This document shows positions 9,490 through 17,069 of a stretch of DNA of 63,306 nt, one piece after another; within the stretch, counting starts at the first letter, position 1, and every line of letters begins with the position of its first letter. The notes beneath the pieces were generated by a model. It did no database searches. It worked only from the letters and a program-made list of their open reading frames with translations, and was not told the origin of the DNA. The translations under genes were made by a program, and so were the position numbers. The stretch comes from Rubrivivax sp. (GTDB taxonomy: Bacteria > Pseudomonadota > Gammaproteobacteria > Burkholderiales > Burkholderiaceae_C), in assembly GCA_022843905.1 (NCBI GenBank), contig JALHMT010000028.1, positions 3,409-66,714 of the forward strand, given 5' to 3'.

Positions 9490-10069
9490 CCACGGCGAGT
9501 GCGGCCAGGGACTGGATCGCCGGCCCGTGGATCTGAACACCGGGCCCGTCGCGTGCGTTCGCCGACCGCGACGACTTCTGCGTCGTGGTCTCGGGTTGAT
9601 CGGACTCCAGAAACCCTCGCCACGGATACCTGGGGGCAGCCCAGGTGCTCGAAAACATCACGCACAGCGCGTGGCTGGAGACCGTCCGAGGTCACTGCCT
9701 CGGGAGGATCATCAGCAGGCCGCTGCCGAGCTCGAGGACCGTCGCAATGGGTGTTCAAGCACCTTTTTCACGCACTTCTGCTTCCATGCTGTGGCCACGC
9801 TGCGCGGCGCGCACAGAGAGCTCGGGGACCGCATCTGTGGATGTTCAAGCGCCTTGGCATGGGGGCCCTCGGGAGAGAATGGAGCGCTTGAACTTCCTGT
9901 CCTCCTGCGCCGCGTTGCGCCTTCGGTGTTCGCCGATGCCGCCCACGCGAGCCGCAGCGCCCGGTAAGCCTACATCCCCACCGTGCGGATCCTTCAGGGC
10001 CTGGCTCGCGAGGGTTTCGACGTGTACTCGGCCACCCACCCACCTGCATACACAACCATTGCCGCCACC
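9490..10069. other. 580-bp stretch without an intact gene
   Basis: Short open frames exist on both strands but none shows a recognisable complete protein. The only family-like segment is an antitoxin-type fragment on the minus strand at 9756-9841. The stretch reads like decayed sequence between the demethylation module and the rid gene. No terminator with a T-run was found after the dehydrogenase stop at 9487-9489. Confidence 0.6.
9756..9841 (-). pseudogene. FitA/Arc-type antitoxin fragment
   Basis: On the minus strand about 28 codons read ELSVRAAQRGHSMEAEVRE and then stop. The segment RAAxxGxSMEAEVRE is characteristic of FitA-like ribbon-helix-helix antitoxins of VapC toxins. There is no start, no operator-binding N-terminus in frame and no toxin gene beside it, so this is at most a fossil. 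The identification rests on one short motif. Confidence 0.42.
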
Positions 10070-10456
10070 ATGCATCGCCAACTCATCAGTTCAGGATCGG
10101 TATTCGAAGAGCAGATCGGATACTCACGCGCCGTTGCTCAAGGCCCGTTCGTCTTCGTCTCCGGAACGACAGGATTCGACTACGAGACGATGACCATCGG
10201 AGAAGGGGCGGCAGAACAGGCCGAGCAGTGCCTGAAGAACATCGATCAGGCCTTGCGCAAGGCCGGCGCCTGCCTGGCCGACACGGTCTCTGTGACCTAT
10301 GTCCTGCCGAATGGCGAAGACTTCGAGAGTTGCTGGCCGGTCCTCAAGAAATACTTCGGCACTGTTCGGCCGGCCGCCATGATGATCTCGGCCAGGCTGC
10401 TGGATCCACGCATGAAGATCGAGATCCAGCTCACCGCCATGAAGAAATCGGATTGA
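10070..10456 (+). CDS. RidA/YjgF/UK114 family protein
   Basis: Protein of 128 residues, the usual length for the RidA family. Members hydrolyse reactive enamine/imine intermediates to keto compounds plus ammonia in the cytoplasm, or take part in degradative pathways. Family features visible are the VFVSGTTGFDYETM segment, the EQAEQCLKNIDQAL helix, and RPAAMMISARLLDPRMKIEIQLTAM at the C-terminus, although the Arg-Pro pair is followed by AAMM instead of the common A-RT pattern. The ATG at 10070 starts the family alignment (MHRQLISSG). Its neighbourhood of amine oxidases that release imines makes an imine-clearing role plausible. Confidence 0.88.
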   Translation: MHRQLISSGSVFEEQIGYSRAVAQGPFVFVSGTTGFDYETMTIGEGAAEQAEQCLKNIDQALRKAGACLADTVSVTYVLPNGEDFESCWPVLKKYFGTVRPAAMMISARLLDPRMKIEIQLTAMKKSD

Positions 10457-10492
10457 TCGAGGTCCCTGTCCTCGCTGAACGACGGACCCCCT

Positions 10493-10915
10493 GTGACTGA
10501 ACGTCGCCTCCTGCGTGTACTTCGGATGCTGTGGGCGCTGCCGTGCAGCATCGTCGGCCTGGCGCTTTGTCTCGTGCTGGTCCTGCTTGGCGGCAGCGTG
10601 CGTCGCGTCGGGCACACGTTCGAGGCCGCGCTCACCGTTCAACACCTGCAAGTGCCCCGCTGGGCAAGGCAGCTCGATTTCGCGGCCATCACCCTGGGCC
10701 ATGTCATCCTGGGCCAGAGCCACGACGTGTTGGCCGTGCTCCGCTCGCACGAACGCGTGCACGTCAGGCAGTACGAGCGCCTCGGCCTCTTCTTCTTTCT
10801 GGCCTACCCCGCCTCCAGCCTGGTCGCCTGGCTTCAGGGCCGGTGCCCGTACGCCGGCAACCGCTTTGAGCAAGAGGCCGTCGCGCAGGTCGCAGACAAC
10901 CCGCAGGCGCCCTGA
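10493..10915 (+). CDS. Small membrane protein with HExxH motif
   Basis: Protein of 140 residues. Residues 8-35 form a strong hydrophobic segment (LWALPCSIVGLALCLVLVLL), and a second one follows the motif SHERVHVRQYERLG (HERVH fits the HExxH zinc-binding pattern). The tail has NRFEQEAVAQ, whose Glu could be a third ligand. Similar short uncharacterised proteins occur widely in bacteria; I know of no assigned function. It starts with GTG 36 bp after the rid gene. A membrane-bound metallopeptidase-like role is possible, but only from the motif. Confidence 0.62.
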   Translation: MTERRLLRVLRMLWALPCSIVGLALCLVLVLLGGSVRRVGHTFEAALTVQHLQVPRWARQLDFAAITLGHVILGQSHDVLAVLRSHERVHVRQYERLGLFFFLAYPASSLVAWLQGRCPYAGNRFEQEAVAQVADNPQAP

Positions 10916-10986
10916 CGAAGCGCTCGAGAGCAGACGACAGTTCCACAAGCCGCCGACATACCCGTCGCACCTCCGAGGCATCGATC

Positions 10987-11316
10987 ATGAACATGCAAGG
11001 CATCCCCTTCGGCACCACCGACTGGGAGTCGATTCCACGGACCGAGCACAAGGGCACCACCGGTGTCGCCTACTGGCGAACGGCGAACTTCGGAAGCATT
11101 CGAGTGCGCATGGTCGAGTACTCACGAGCCTACGAAGCCGACCACTGGTGTTCCAAGGGCCACATCCTGCTGTGCCTGGACGGGGAGCTCGAAACCGAGC
11201 TCGAGGACGGCCGCAGATTCACCCTGAAGCCGGGCATGAGCTACCAGGTTGCCGATGGCGCTGAACCGCACCGCTCGCGCACCGAGCTTGGCGCCACGCT
11301 GTTCATCGTCGACTGA
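10987..11316 (+). CDS. DHCW-motif cupin-fold protein
   Basis: Protein of 109 residues with a single cupin barrel. The stretch YEADHWCSKGHILLCLDGEL in the middle matches the small family named for its DHCW motif, although the order here is DHWC, and LKPGMSYQVADGAEPHRS forms the second cupin motif. Such proteins probably bind a metal or small ligand; none has a firmly known reaction. ATG start at 10987, 71 bp after the HExxH gene on the same strand. It ends just before a decayed GFA fragment. Confidence 0.8.
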   Translation: MNMQGIPFGTTDWESIPRTEHKGTTGVAYWRTANFGSIRVRMVEYSRAYEADHWCSKGHILLCLDGELETELEDGRRFTLKPGMSYQVADGAEPHRSRTELGATLFIVD

Positions 11317-11326
11317 CGAGGCATGG

Positions 11327-11491
11327 ACGACGGCAACTCTTCAAGGCGGTTGCCTTCGCGGCACGGTCCGGTTCAAGGCCACCAGGCCGCCGCTGCGGAC
11401 AGTCGCTTGCCACTGCACGTTCTGCCGGAAAGTCACCGGCTCCTCGTTCCATGCGGAGTCCTTCTTCGACCAGGAGAGCCTCGGCGCCATG
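11327..11491 (+). pseudogene. GFA/CENP-V family fragment
   Basis: About 55 codons read TTATLQGGCLRGTVRF, then VACHCTFCRKVTGSSFHAESF, matching the N-terminal half of glutathione-dependent formaldehyde-activating (GFA) family proteins. Cysteine pairs GGC and CHCTFCRK are kept. The expected start codon is not in frame (an ATG at 11323 is out of frame), and after about 11491 the frame no longer resembles the family, so the second half with its remaining zinc ligands is missing. A decayed gene. Confidence 0.68.
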
Positions 11492-11882
11492 GACCTGGCC
11501 TGCGTTCGCGCCAGCACCTGCACACCGGGCGGCGCCGCCAGACCCGTGGCGATGACGCCACACGCCACACCCCCGCCGGAGATGGCCACCCTCATCGACC
11601 GGCACCCTGGTGGCGCACCACATTGGCGCTGCGCATGCACGCCAGGTCGCCGTCTCGCACCGTGCTGTCGATCGGGCGCACCAGTCGGGCACCTTCGCTC
11701 CCGCGTCATCGCTGACCCGGGCGGGCCCGTCGCGCATTGCGCGCGCTGCGGGCCGAGGAAGTTCGTTCGATGACGTCATGGCCGCGATCCGAGCAGGGAC
11801 AGCGCCGGACCGCGGTTCTTGGCACAGGCCTTGCTGAAGTCGCCCGCCCCGCCGGGGTGTCCGTTCGCGCTCACCACGTCCC
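11492..11882. other. 391-bp decayed stretch before the amidohydrolase
   Basis: No intact gene. It contains the second copy of the 48-bp repeat (11778-11825). Just before it, a frame reading SFDDVMAAIRAG resembles the end of a zinc alcohol dehydrogenase, but too weakly to call. Part of this stretch should hold the promoter of the amidohydrolase gene that starts at 11883; no clear -35/-10 pair was recognised. Confidence 0.5.
11778..11825 (+). repeat. 48-bp near-exact direct repeat, copy 2
   Basis: Matches 1-48 with three mismatches and the same orientation. It ends 57 bp before the start of the amidohydrolase gene. Copy 1 runs into an IS91-type transposase remnant while this copy does not, so the shared piece predates, or was moved with, the element. 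Confidence 0.85.
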
Positions 11883-13361
11883 ATGCTGGTTCTCCGAAAC
11901 TCACGTCATCTCGACCCGACCGGCTGGCACAGCGTCGACCTGCTGCTCGACGCCGGGCGCATCGTGGCGCTCGGTGAAGACGCGGCCGCGGGCCTCGGCA
12001 GCGACGTGCAGAGCGTGGACGCCAGCGGCCTGATGGTGCTGCCGGGGCTGGTCAACGCCCACCTGCACTCCAACGAGTGTTTCGAGCGCGGCCTGTACGG
12101 TGCGCTGCCGCTGGAACGCTGGCTGGCGCGGGCCTATCCGCCGCTGGGCTCGCCGGCCGTGCCGACGCGCTGGCACCGCCTGCGCACGCTGCTGTGTGCC
12201 ATCGATGCGCTGCGCTCGGGCTGCGTGGCGGTGCAGGACGACTTCCTCAATCCCGGCAACGAGCCCGAGGCGCTCGACGCGGTGATGCAGGCCTGGGCCG
12301 ACAGCGGGCTGCGCGCCAGTGTCGCCACCACGCTGGGCGACCGCCCCTACCTGGACGGCCTGCCTTTCGCGCGCGAACTGTGCGAGCCCGGGCTGGCGGC
12401 ACGGCTGGACGCCCGTGTCGCGCTGCCGCTGGCCGATCAGGCCGCCTTCTTCGAGTCGGCGCGACGGCAGTGGCACGGCCAGGCGCAGGGTCGGCTGCAG
12501 ATCATGCTTGGCCCGCGCGGGCCGCAGCGCTGCAGCGACGCGCTGCTGCAGCAGGTGGCCGCTCTGGCCGAGCGGCTCGGCAGCCGCGTGCACATGCACG
12601 TGCTGGAAACGCACACCCAGGCCGTCACCGCGGCTGAGCAGGGCGGCTGCTTCGTGCAACGCCTGCAGCGCCTGGGCCTGCTCGACCGACGTCTGACGAT
12701 CAACCACGCCGTGTGGCTCGACGCCGCACAGATCGACGCCCTGGCGCGCGCCGGCTGCCAGGTCACGCACAACCCGCTCAGCAACCTCAAGCTGGGCAGC
12801 GGCATCGCCCCGCTGCGCGCGCTGCTGGACGCCGGCGTCACGGTGGCGCTGGGCTCCGACGGACCGGCCACCGGCGACACCGCCGACATGGTGGAAGTGC
12901 TGCGCTGCGCGGCGCTGCTGCACCGCGCGCCAGCGACACCACCCTCGCAGTGGCTGGGCGCTGCCGAGGCCTGGTCCTGCGCCACCACGGGCGGCGCCGC
13001 CAGCATGGGACTGGCAGCCGGCTCCGGCACGCTGGCCGTGGGCGCGCCGGCCGACCTGATGCTGCTGGACCTGCGCCACCGTGCCTTCATCCCGCTGCAC
13101 GATCCCGTGGCCCAGCTGGTCTATGCCGGCACCTCCGAGGCCGTGCACAGCGTGATCGTCGGCGGCCGGCTGCTGATGCACGGGCGCCGCATCCTGGCCT
13201 TCGACGAGGACGCCGTGCTCGACGAAGCACGCGAGGCCGGTGAGCGCTACTGCGCCGAACAGCTGCCGGGCAAGCGGGCCAGCGGCGAGGCGCTGGACCC
13301 GCTGCTCGAAGCCGTGCACCGCCGCGTCTGGTCATCGTCGGCCCCAGCCGGGCTGCACTGA
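11883..13361 (+). CDS. Amidohydrolase family (SsnA/TrzA/guanine deaminase-like)
   Basis: Metal-dependent hydrolase of 492 residues from the amidohydrolase superfamily. Ligands visible in order are HxH at His60/His62 (VNAHLHS), His237/His239 (HMHVLET), His275 (INHAVWL) and Asp326 (SDGPATGD). A C-terminal beta-sandwich part (GTLAVGAPADLMLLD) completes the fold. This pattern fits deaminases and chlorohydrolases acting on N-heterocycles (guanine, 8-oxoguanine, triazines). It is the first gene of a run with a polar amino acid transporter and ureide-type hydrolases, so a cyclic or deaminable nitrogen compound is the likely substrate. ATG start at 11883; the next gene begins 2 bp after the stop. Confidence 0.87.
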   Translation: MLVLRNSRHLDPTGWHSVDLLLDAGRIVALGEDAAAGLGSDVQSVDASGLMVLPGLVNAHLHSNECFERGLYGALPLERWLARAYPPLGSPAVPTRWHRLRTLLCAIDALRSGCVAVQDDFLNPGNEPEALDAVMQAWADSGLRASVATTLGDRPYLDGLPFARELCEPGLAARLDARVALPLADQAAFFESARRQWHGQAQGRLQIMLGPRGPQRCSDALLQQVAALAERLGSRVHMHVLETHTQAVTAAEQGGCFVQRLQRLGLLDRRLTINHAVWLDAAQIDALARAGCQVTHNPLSNLKLGSGIAPLRALLDAGVTVALGSDGPATGDTADMVEVLRCAALLHRAPATPPSQWLGAAEAWSCATTGGAASMGLAAGSGTLAVGAPADLMLLDLRHRAFIPLHDPVAQLVYAGTSEAVHSVIVGGRLLMHGRRILAFDEDAVLDEAREAGERYCAEQLPGKRASGEALDPLLEAVHRRVWSSSAPAGLH

Positions 13362-13363
13362 AC

Positions 13364-14017
13364 ATGGACTTCGACCTCAAGATCTTTCTCGACACCCTGC
13401 CGTCGCTGGCCTGGGGGGCGGTCACCACCGCCAAGCTGGCCGCGATGTCGGCCCTGCTCGGGCTGGTGGTGGGTGTGCTGGGCGGGCTGGCGCGTGTTTC
13501 GCGGCACAAGCCGCTGCGCACGCTGGCCTTCGCCTACGTCACGCTGATCCGCGGCCTGCCGCTGCTGGTGATCCTGCTGTTCCTCTACTACGGTCTGCCT
13601 TCGGTGGGCCTGCTGCTGCCGGCCACCGTGGTGGCGGTGCTGGCCCTGGCGATGACCAACGGCGCCTACGTCACCGAGATCGTGCGCGGCGGCATCGAGT
13701 CGATCGACCGCGGTCAGATGCGCGCGGCGCGATCGCTGGGCATGTCCTACCCGATGGCGATGCGCCGCATCGTGCTGCCGCAGGCCCTGCGCCGCGTGCT
13801 GCCGCCGCTGACCAACGAGTCGATCACGCTGCTGAAGAACACCGCCCTGGTGTCGGTGATCGCCATCTCCGACCTGCTGCGCGCCGGCGTCGACGCCATG
13901 ACCTGGAAGGCCAACACCTTCAGCCCCTTTGCCGGCGTGGCGCTGTTCTACCTGCTGCTGACGCTGCCGCTGCTGGCGCTCAACGGCTGGCTCGAGCGGC
14001 GCTACCGCGTGCACTGA
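13364..14017 (+). CDS. Polar amino acid ABC transporter permease
   Basis: Inner-membrane permease of 217 residues of the HisM/GlnP family. Hydrophobic segments are visible at about 20-45, 65-90 and 185-210. The motif TLIRGLPLLVILLFLYYGLP and the cytoplasmic EAA loop ARSLGMSYPMAMRRIVLPQALRR are characteristic. It begins two bases after the amidohydrolase stop and is followed by its ATPase and binding protein. A single permease in this cluster suggests a homodimeric membrane part. Confidence 0.9.
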   Translation: MDFDLKIFLDTLPSLAWGAVTTAKLAAMSALLGLVVGVLGGLARVSRHKPLRTLAFAYVTLIRGLPLLVILLFLYYGLPSVGLLLPATVVAVLALAMTNGAYVTEIVRGGIESIDRGQMRAARSLGMSYPMAMRRIVLPQALRRVLPPLTNESITLLKNTALVSVIAISDLLRAGVDAMTWKANTFSPFAGVALFYLLLTLPLLALNGWLERRYRVH

Positions 14018-14030
14018 AGGTCCAGCCGCC

Positions 14031-14828
14031 ATGGCCATGCTGCGCATCCACAACCTGCACAAGAGCTTCGGCGCCAACGAGGTGCTGCGCGGCATCGACC
14101 TCACCGTGCAGCGCGGCGAGGTGGTGGTGGTGATCGGCCCGTCCGGCTCGGGCAAGAGCACGCTGCTGTCCTGCATCAACTTCCTGGAGCCCTTCGATGC
14201 CGGCGACGTGCACGTCGACGGCGAGGCCATCGGCTGGAGCGGCGGCAGCGACGGCATGCGTGTGCGCCAGAGCGAGCGCGAGCTGGACCGCCTGCGCACC
14301 GGCATCGGCATCGTCTTCCAGCAGTACAACCTGTTCCCCCACCTGAGCGTGCTGCAGAACATCATCGAGGCGCCGGTGCAGGTCAAGCGCATGCACCCCG
14401 ACGAGGCCACCGCGCAGGCCCTGGCGCTGCTCGACAAGGTGGGCCTTCGGGCCAAGGCGCAGGCCTGGCCGGCCGAGCTGTCCGGCGGCCAGCAGCAGCG
14501 CGTGGCCATCGCGCGCGCGTTGGCCATGGCGCCCAAGCTGATGCTGTTCGACGAAGTGACCTCCGCGCTCGACCCCGAACTGGTGGGCGAGGTGCTGGCG
14601 GTGATGCGGCGCCTGGCCGACGAGGGCATGACCATGGTCGTGGTCACCCACGAGATGGGTTTCGCGCGCGACGTCGCCGACCGCGTCGTCTTCATGGACG
14701 GCGGCCTGATCGTCGAGCAGGGTCTGCCGCAGGACATCTTCACGCGACCCACCGAACCGCGCACCCGGGCCTTCCTGGCCAAGGTGCTGGCCGATCTTCC
14801 CCCACCCTCTTCAGGAGCATCCTCATGA
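14031..14828 (+). CDS. Polar amino acid ABC transporter ATPase
   Basis: ATPase of 265 residues of the GlnQ/HisP type. Walker A GPSGSGKST, Q-loop VFQQYNLFPHLSVLQN, signature LSGGQQQRVAIARALA, Walker B MLFDEVTSALDPE and H-loop VVTHEMGFA are all present. The first ATG (14031) is 13 bp after the permease stop. Its last codons overlap the binding-protein start (ATGA at 14825-14828), indicating translational coupling. Confidence 0.93.
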   Translation: MAMLRIHNLHKSFGANEVLRGIDLTVQRGEVVVVIGPSGSGKSTLLSCINFLEPFDAGDVHVDGEAIGWSGGSDGMRVRQSERELDRLRTGIGIVFQQYNLFPHLSVLQNIIEAPVQVKRMHPDEATAQALALLDKVGLRAKAQAWPAELSGGQQQRVAIARALAMAPKLMLFDEVTSALDPELVGEVLAVMRRLADEGMTMVVVTHEMGFARDVADRVVFMDGGLIVEQGLPQDIFTRPTEPRTRAFLAKVLADLPPPSSGASS

Positions 14829-15586
14829 AACGCAGACATCTCGCCGTGCTGACGCTGGCCGCCACGCTGATGGCCGCCGCAGGGCCGGCCGCGGCGCAGG
14901 ACACGCTGGCCAAGGTGAAGGCCGCCGGCGTGCTGATGATCGGCAACGGCGGCGCCTTCCCGCCTTTCGAGTTCATCGAGAACGGCCAGCTGGTGGGTTA
15001 CGACATCGACCTCGGCAACGAGATCGCGCGCCGCCTGGGCGTCACGCCCAAGTGGGAGAAGATCGACTTCTCGGGCCTCATCGCGGCACTCACCAGCGGC
15101 CGCGTCGACGTGCTGATCACGGCCATGACCAAGACGCCCGACCGCGCCGCGCGCATCGGCTTCTCCACCTCGTACTACAACTCCGGCATCGCGGCGGCGG
15201 CGCGTGCCGGCACCAAGCTCGACTCGCCGGCCGATCTCGCCGGCAAGGTCGTGGCGGTGCAGATGGGCACCGCGGGAGAGCGGTTCGTGCGCGACAACCA
15301 CGCCGGCACCGTCAAGGAGATCAAGGTCTTCAACGAGTTCCCGCTGGCCTTCGCCGACGTGGAGACGGGCCGCTCCGACGTGGTGGTCAACACCTTGCCG
15401 GTCCTGAAGTACAACGCCTCGCGTCGCGGCGGCAAGCTGGTGGTGTCGCCCTCTTTCGACTCGCGCGAGGTGGGCATCAACACGCGCCTGAACGACACGG
15501 CCATGATGGACGCCATCAACACCATCCTGGCGCAGCTGCGCAGCGAGGGCTTCCTCGACAGGCTCGACCAGAAGTGGTTCAAGTGA
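14825..15586 (+). CDS. Polar amino acid-type ABC substrate-binding protein
   Basis: Binding protein of 253 residues with a signal peptide of about 25 residues (ending AAGPAAAQ) and family 3 solute-binding motifs: GVLMIGNGGAFPPFEFIENGQ at the N-terminus of the mature protein, GYDIDLGNEIARRLG, and SGLIAALTSGRVDVLITAMTKTPDR. These belong to the GlnH/HisJ group. The genes around it (amidohydrolase, ureidoglycolate-lyase-like, PuuE-like) suggest the ligand is an amino-acid-like or ureido compound fed to those enzymes. Start codon overlaps the ATPase stop. Confidence 0.91.
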   Translation: MKRRHLAVLTLAATLMAAAGPAAAQDTLAKVKAAGVLMIGNGGAFPPFEFIENGQLVGYDIDLGNEIARRLGVTPKWEKIDFSGLIAALTSGRVDVLITAMTKTPDRAARIGFSTSYYNSGIAAAARAGTKLDSPADLAGKVVAVQMGTAGERFVRDNHAGTVKEIKVFNEFPLAFADVETGRSDVVVNTLPVLKYNASRRGGKLVVSPSFDSREVGINTRLNDTAMMDAINTILAQLRSEGFLDRLDQKWFK

Positions 15587-15606
15587 CCGCGCCGCAGGAG
15601 CACGCC

Positions 15607-16134
15607 ATGCAGACTTCCACCCCCCACCCGTCGGCGCCCCTGCGCACCGTCGACCTGCCGGTGGCGACCATCAGTGCCGACGCCTTCGCGCCCTTCGGCA
15701 CGCTGATCGCGCCGGCCGAGGACGGCAAGCTGTTCGGCCCCGACGAGGCCCAGCTCGAACTGACGCGCGGCACGCCGCGTTTCTACGTCATGCGGCTGAA
15801 GCGCCGCGACAAGGCCTTCACGCACATCACGCGGCACCTCTCGGTCACGCAGTGCCTGGCCTCGGTGGGCGGCAAGCCCTGGCTGCTGGCCGTGGCGCCG
15901 CCGGCCGACGCCGACAACCCCGGCGGCGAACCCGATCCGGCGGCCATCCGGGCCTTCCAGGTGCCGGGCGATGTCGCCGTGTCGCTGCACCGCTCGACCT
16001 GGCACGCCGGGCCGTTCTTCGACGATCCCACGCACGACTTCTTCAACCTGGAACTGGCCGACACCAACCAGGTCGACCACCACAACTGCCTGCTGGACCA
16101 GCGCTTCGGGCTGCGCTTCCGCTTCGTCGTGTGA
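15607..16134 (+). CDS. Ureidoglycolate lyase (AllA) family protein
   Basis: Cupin-fold protein of 175 residues matching the ureidoglycolate lyase/hydrolase family. Visible segments are AFAPFGTLIAPAEDGK near the N-terminus, ITRHLSVTQCLASVGGKPWLLAVAPP, and SLHRSTWHAGPFFDDP with its His/Asp pattern. Classic AllA splits ureidoglycolate into glyoxylate and urea. A GTG at 15583 is in frame, but ATG 15607 is preferred because caggag lies six bases upstream. The neighbours suggest it acts on a ureido intermediate of the pathway rather than serving purine use alone, since allantoate and urate genes are not otherwise present. Confidence 0.82.
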   Translation: MQTSTPHPSAPLRTVDLPVATISADAFAPFGTLIAPAEDGKLFGPDEAQLELTRGTPRFYVMRLKRRDKAFTHITRHLSVTQCLASVGGKPWLLAVAPPADADNPGGEPDPAAIRAFQVPGDVAVSLHRSTWHAGPFFDDPTHDFFNLELADTNQVDHHNCLLDQRFGLRFRFVV

Positions 16135-16141
16135 GCCGGCG

Positions 16142-17029
16142 ATGTCGCTGCGCCAGCACGGCCGCCATGCCTACTCGCCCATCGTCGAGCGGCCGGCCTA
16201 CGACTGGCCGGGCGGGCGGCGACTGGCGGTCTACATCGCGGTCAACGTCGAGACCTTTCCTTTTGCCGAAGGCCTGGGCCCCGAGCTGAACCAGCGCCAG
16301 CCCGACCCCGACATCGTCAACCACGGCTGGCGCGACTGGGGCAACCGCGTGGGCGTGTGGAACCTGCTGGAGGCGCTGGACGAGCACGCCCTGCCGACGG
16401 CGGTGCTGATGAACACCGCCGTGTACGACCACCACCCGCAGATCGCCGCGGCCTTCCGGGCGCGCGGCGACGAGGTGCTGGGCCACGGCCGCACGAACGC
16501 CGAGCGCGCCGCCGACATGGTGCCCGGGGCCGAGCGCACGATGATCGGCGCCTGCACCGCGCGCATCGCCGCCGAGGAAGGCGCGCCGCCGCAGGGCTGG
16601 ATGAGCCCGTGGGTCAACCAGTCCGCGGCCACGCCGGACCTGCTGGCCGAGGCCGGCTACCGCTACACGCTGGACTGGCCGATGGACGACCAGCCCGTCT
16701 GGCTGAAGACGGCGACCCGGCCCCTGCTGGCGCTGCCCTATGCGCGCCCCACCAACGACATCAGCGCGCTGCACGGCGCCAGGATGGCACCCCGGGCCTG
16801 GGTCGAGACGCTGTACGACGCGCTCGACGGCATGCTGGAGATGTCGCGCCAGCGGCCGCTGGTATTCAACCTCAGCCTGCATCCCTACCTGATCGGGCAT
16901 GCCTTCAGGCTGCAGCCTTTCCGCGGCTTCCTGGCCCACCTGGCAGCGCTGCGTGACGAGGTCTGGCTGACGCGCCCGGGCGACATCGCGCGGCACGCGG
17001 CGGCCTTGCCGCCGGGCACGGTGCCTTGA
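16142..17029 (+). CDS. Polysaccharide deacetylase family (PuuE-like) hydrolase
   Basis: Protein of 295 residues with the NodB fold of carbohydrate esterase family 4, in the PuuE-like branch that hydrolyses cyclic ureides and amides instead of sugars. Seen: AVYIAVNVETFPF in place of the TFDDG catalytic loop, GHGRTNAERAADM, SPWVNQSAATPDLLAEAGY, and FNLSLHPYLIGHAFRLQPF near the C-terminus. ATG start seven bases after the ureidoglycolate-lyase-like stop. It differs clearly from the second PuuE-like protein at 36068. Likely role is opening or deacylating a cyclic amide; the substrate is unknown. Confidence 0.82.
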   Translation: MSLRQHGRHAYSPIVERPAYDWPGGRRLAVYIAVNVETFPFAEGLGPELNQRQPDPDIVNHGWRDWGNRVGVWNLLEALDEHALPTAVLMNTAVYDHHPQIAAAFRARGDEVLGHGRTNAERAADMVPGAERTMIGACTARIAAEEGAPPQGWMSPWVNQSAATPDLLAEAGYRYTLDWPMDDQPVWLKTATRPLLALPYARPTNDISALHGARMAPRAWVETLYDALDGMLEMSRQRPLVFNLSLHPYLIGHAFRLQPFRGFLAHLAALRDEVWLTRPGDIARHAAALPPGTVP

Positions 17030-17069
17030 GTCCCGGCTTGTTTTCCAGAACGCTCCAGAAGCCCCCCGC

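Noticed and set aside
9499..9891. A 130-codon plus-strand frame in the gap after the second dehydrogenase
   Set aside because: Arg/Ser-rich with no family match, no ribosome-binding site and overlapping the antitoxin-like remnant; not supported as a gene.
11737..12033. A plus-strand frame before and into the amidohydrolase gene
   Set aside because: It is out of frame with the clear amidohydrolase start at 11883 and has composition of a shadow frame.
13247..15301. A 684-codon minus-strand open frame
   Set aside because: It is the shadow of the permease, ATPase and binding-protein genes, whose families are certain on the plus strand.
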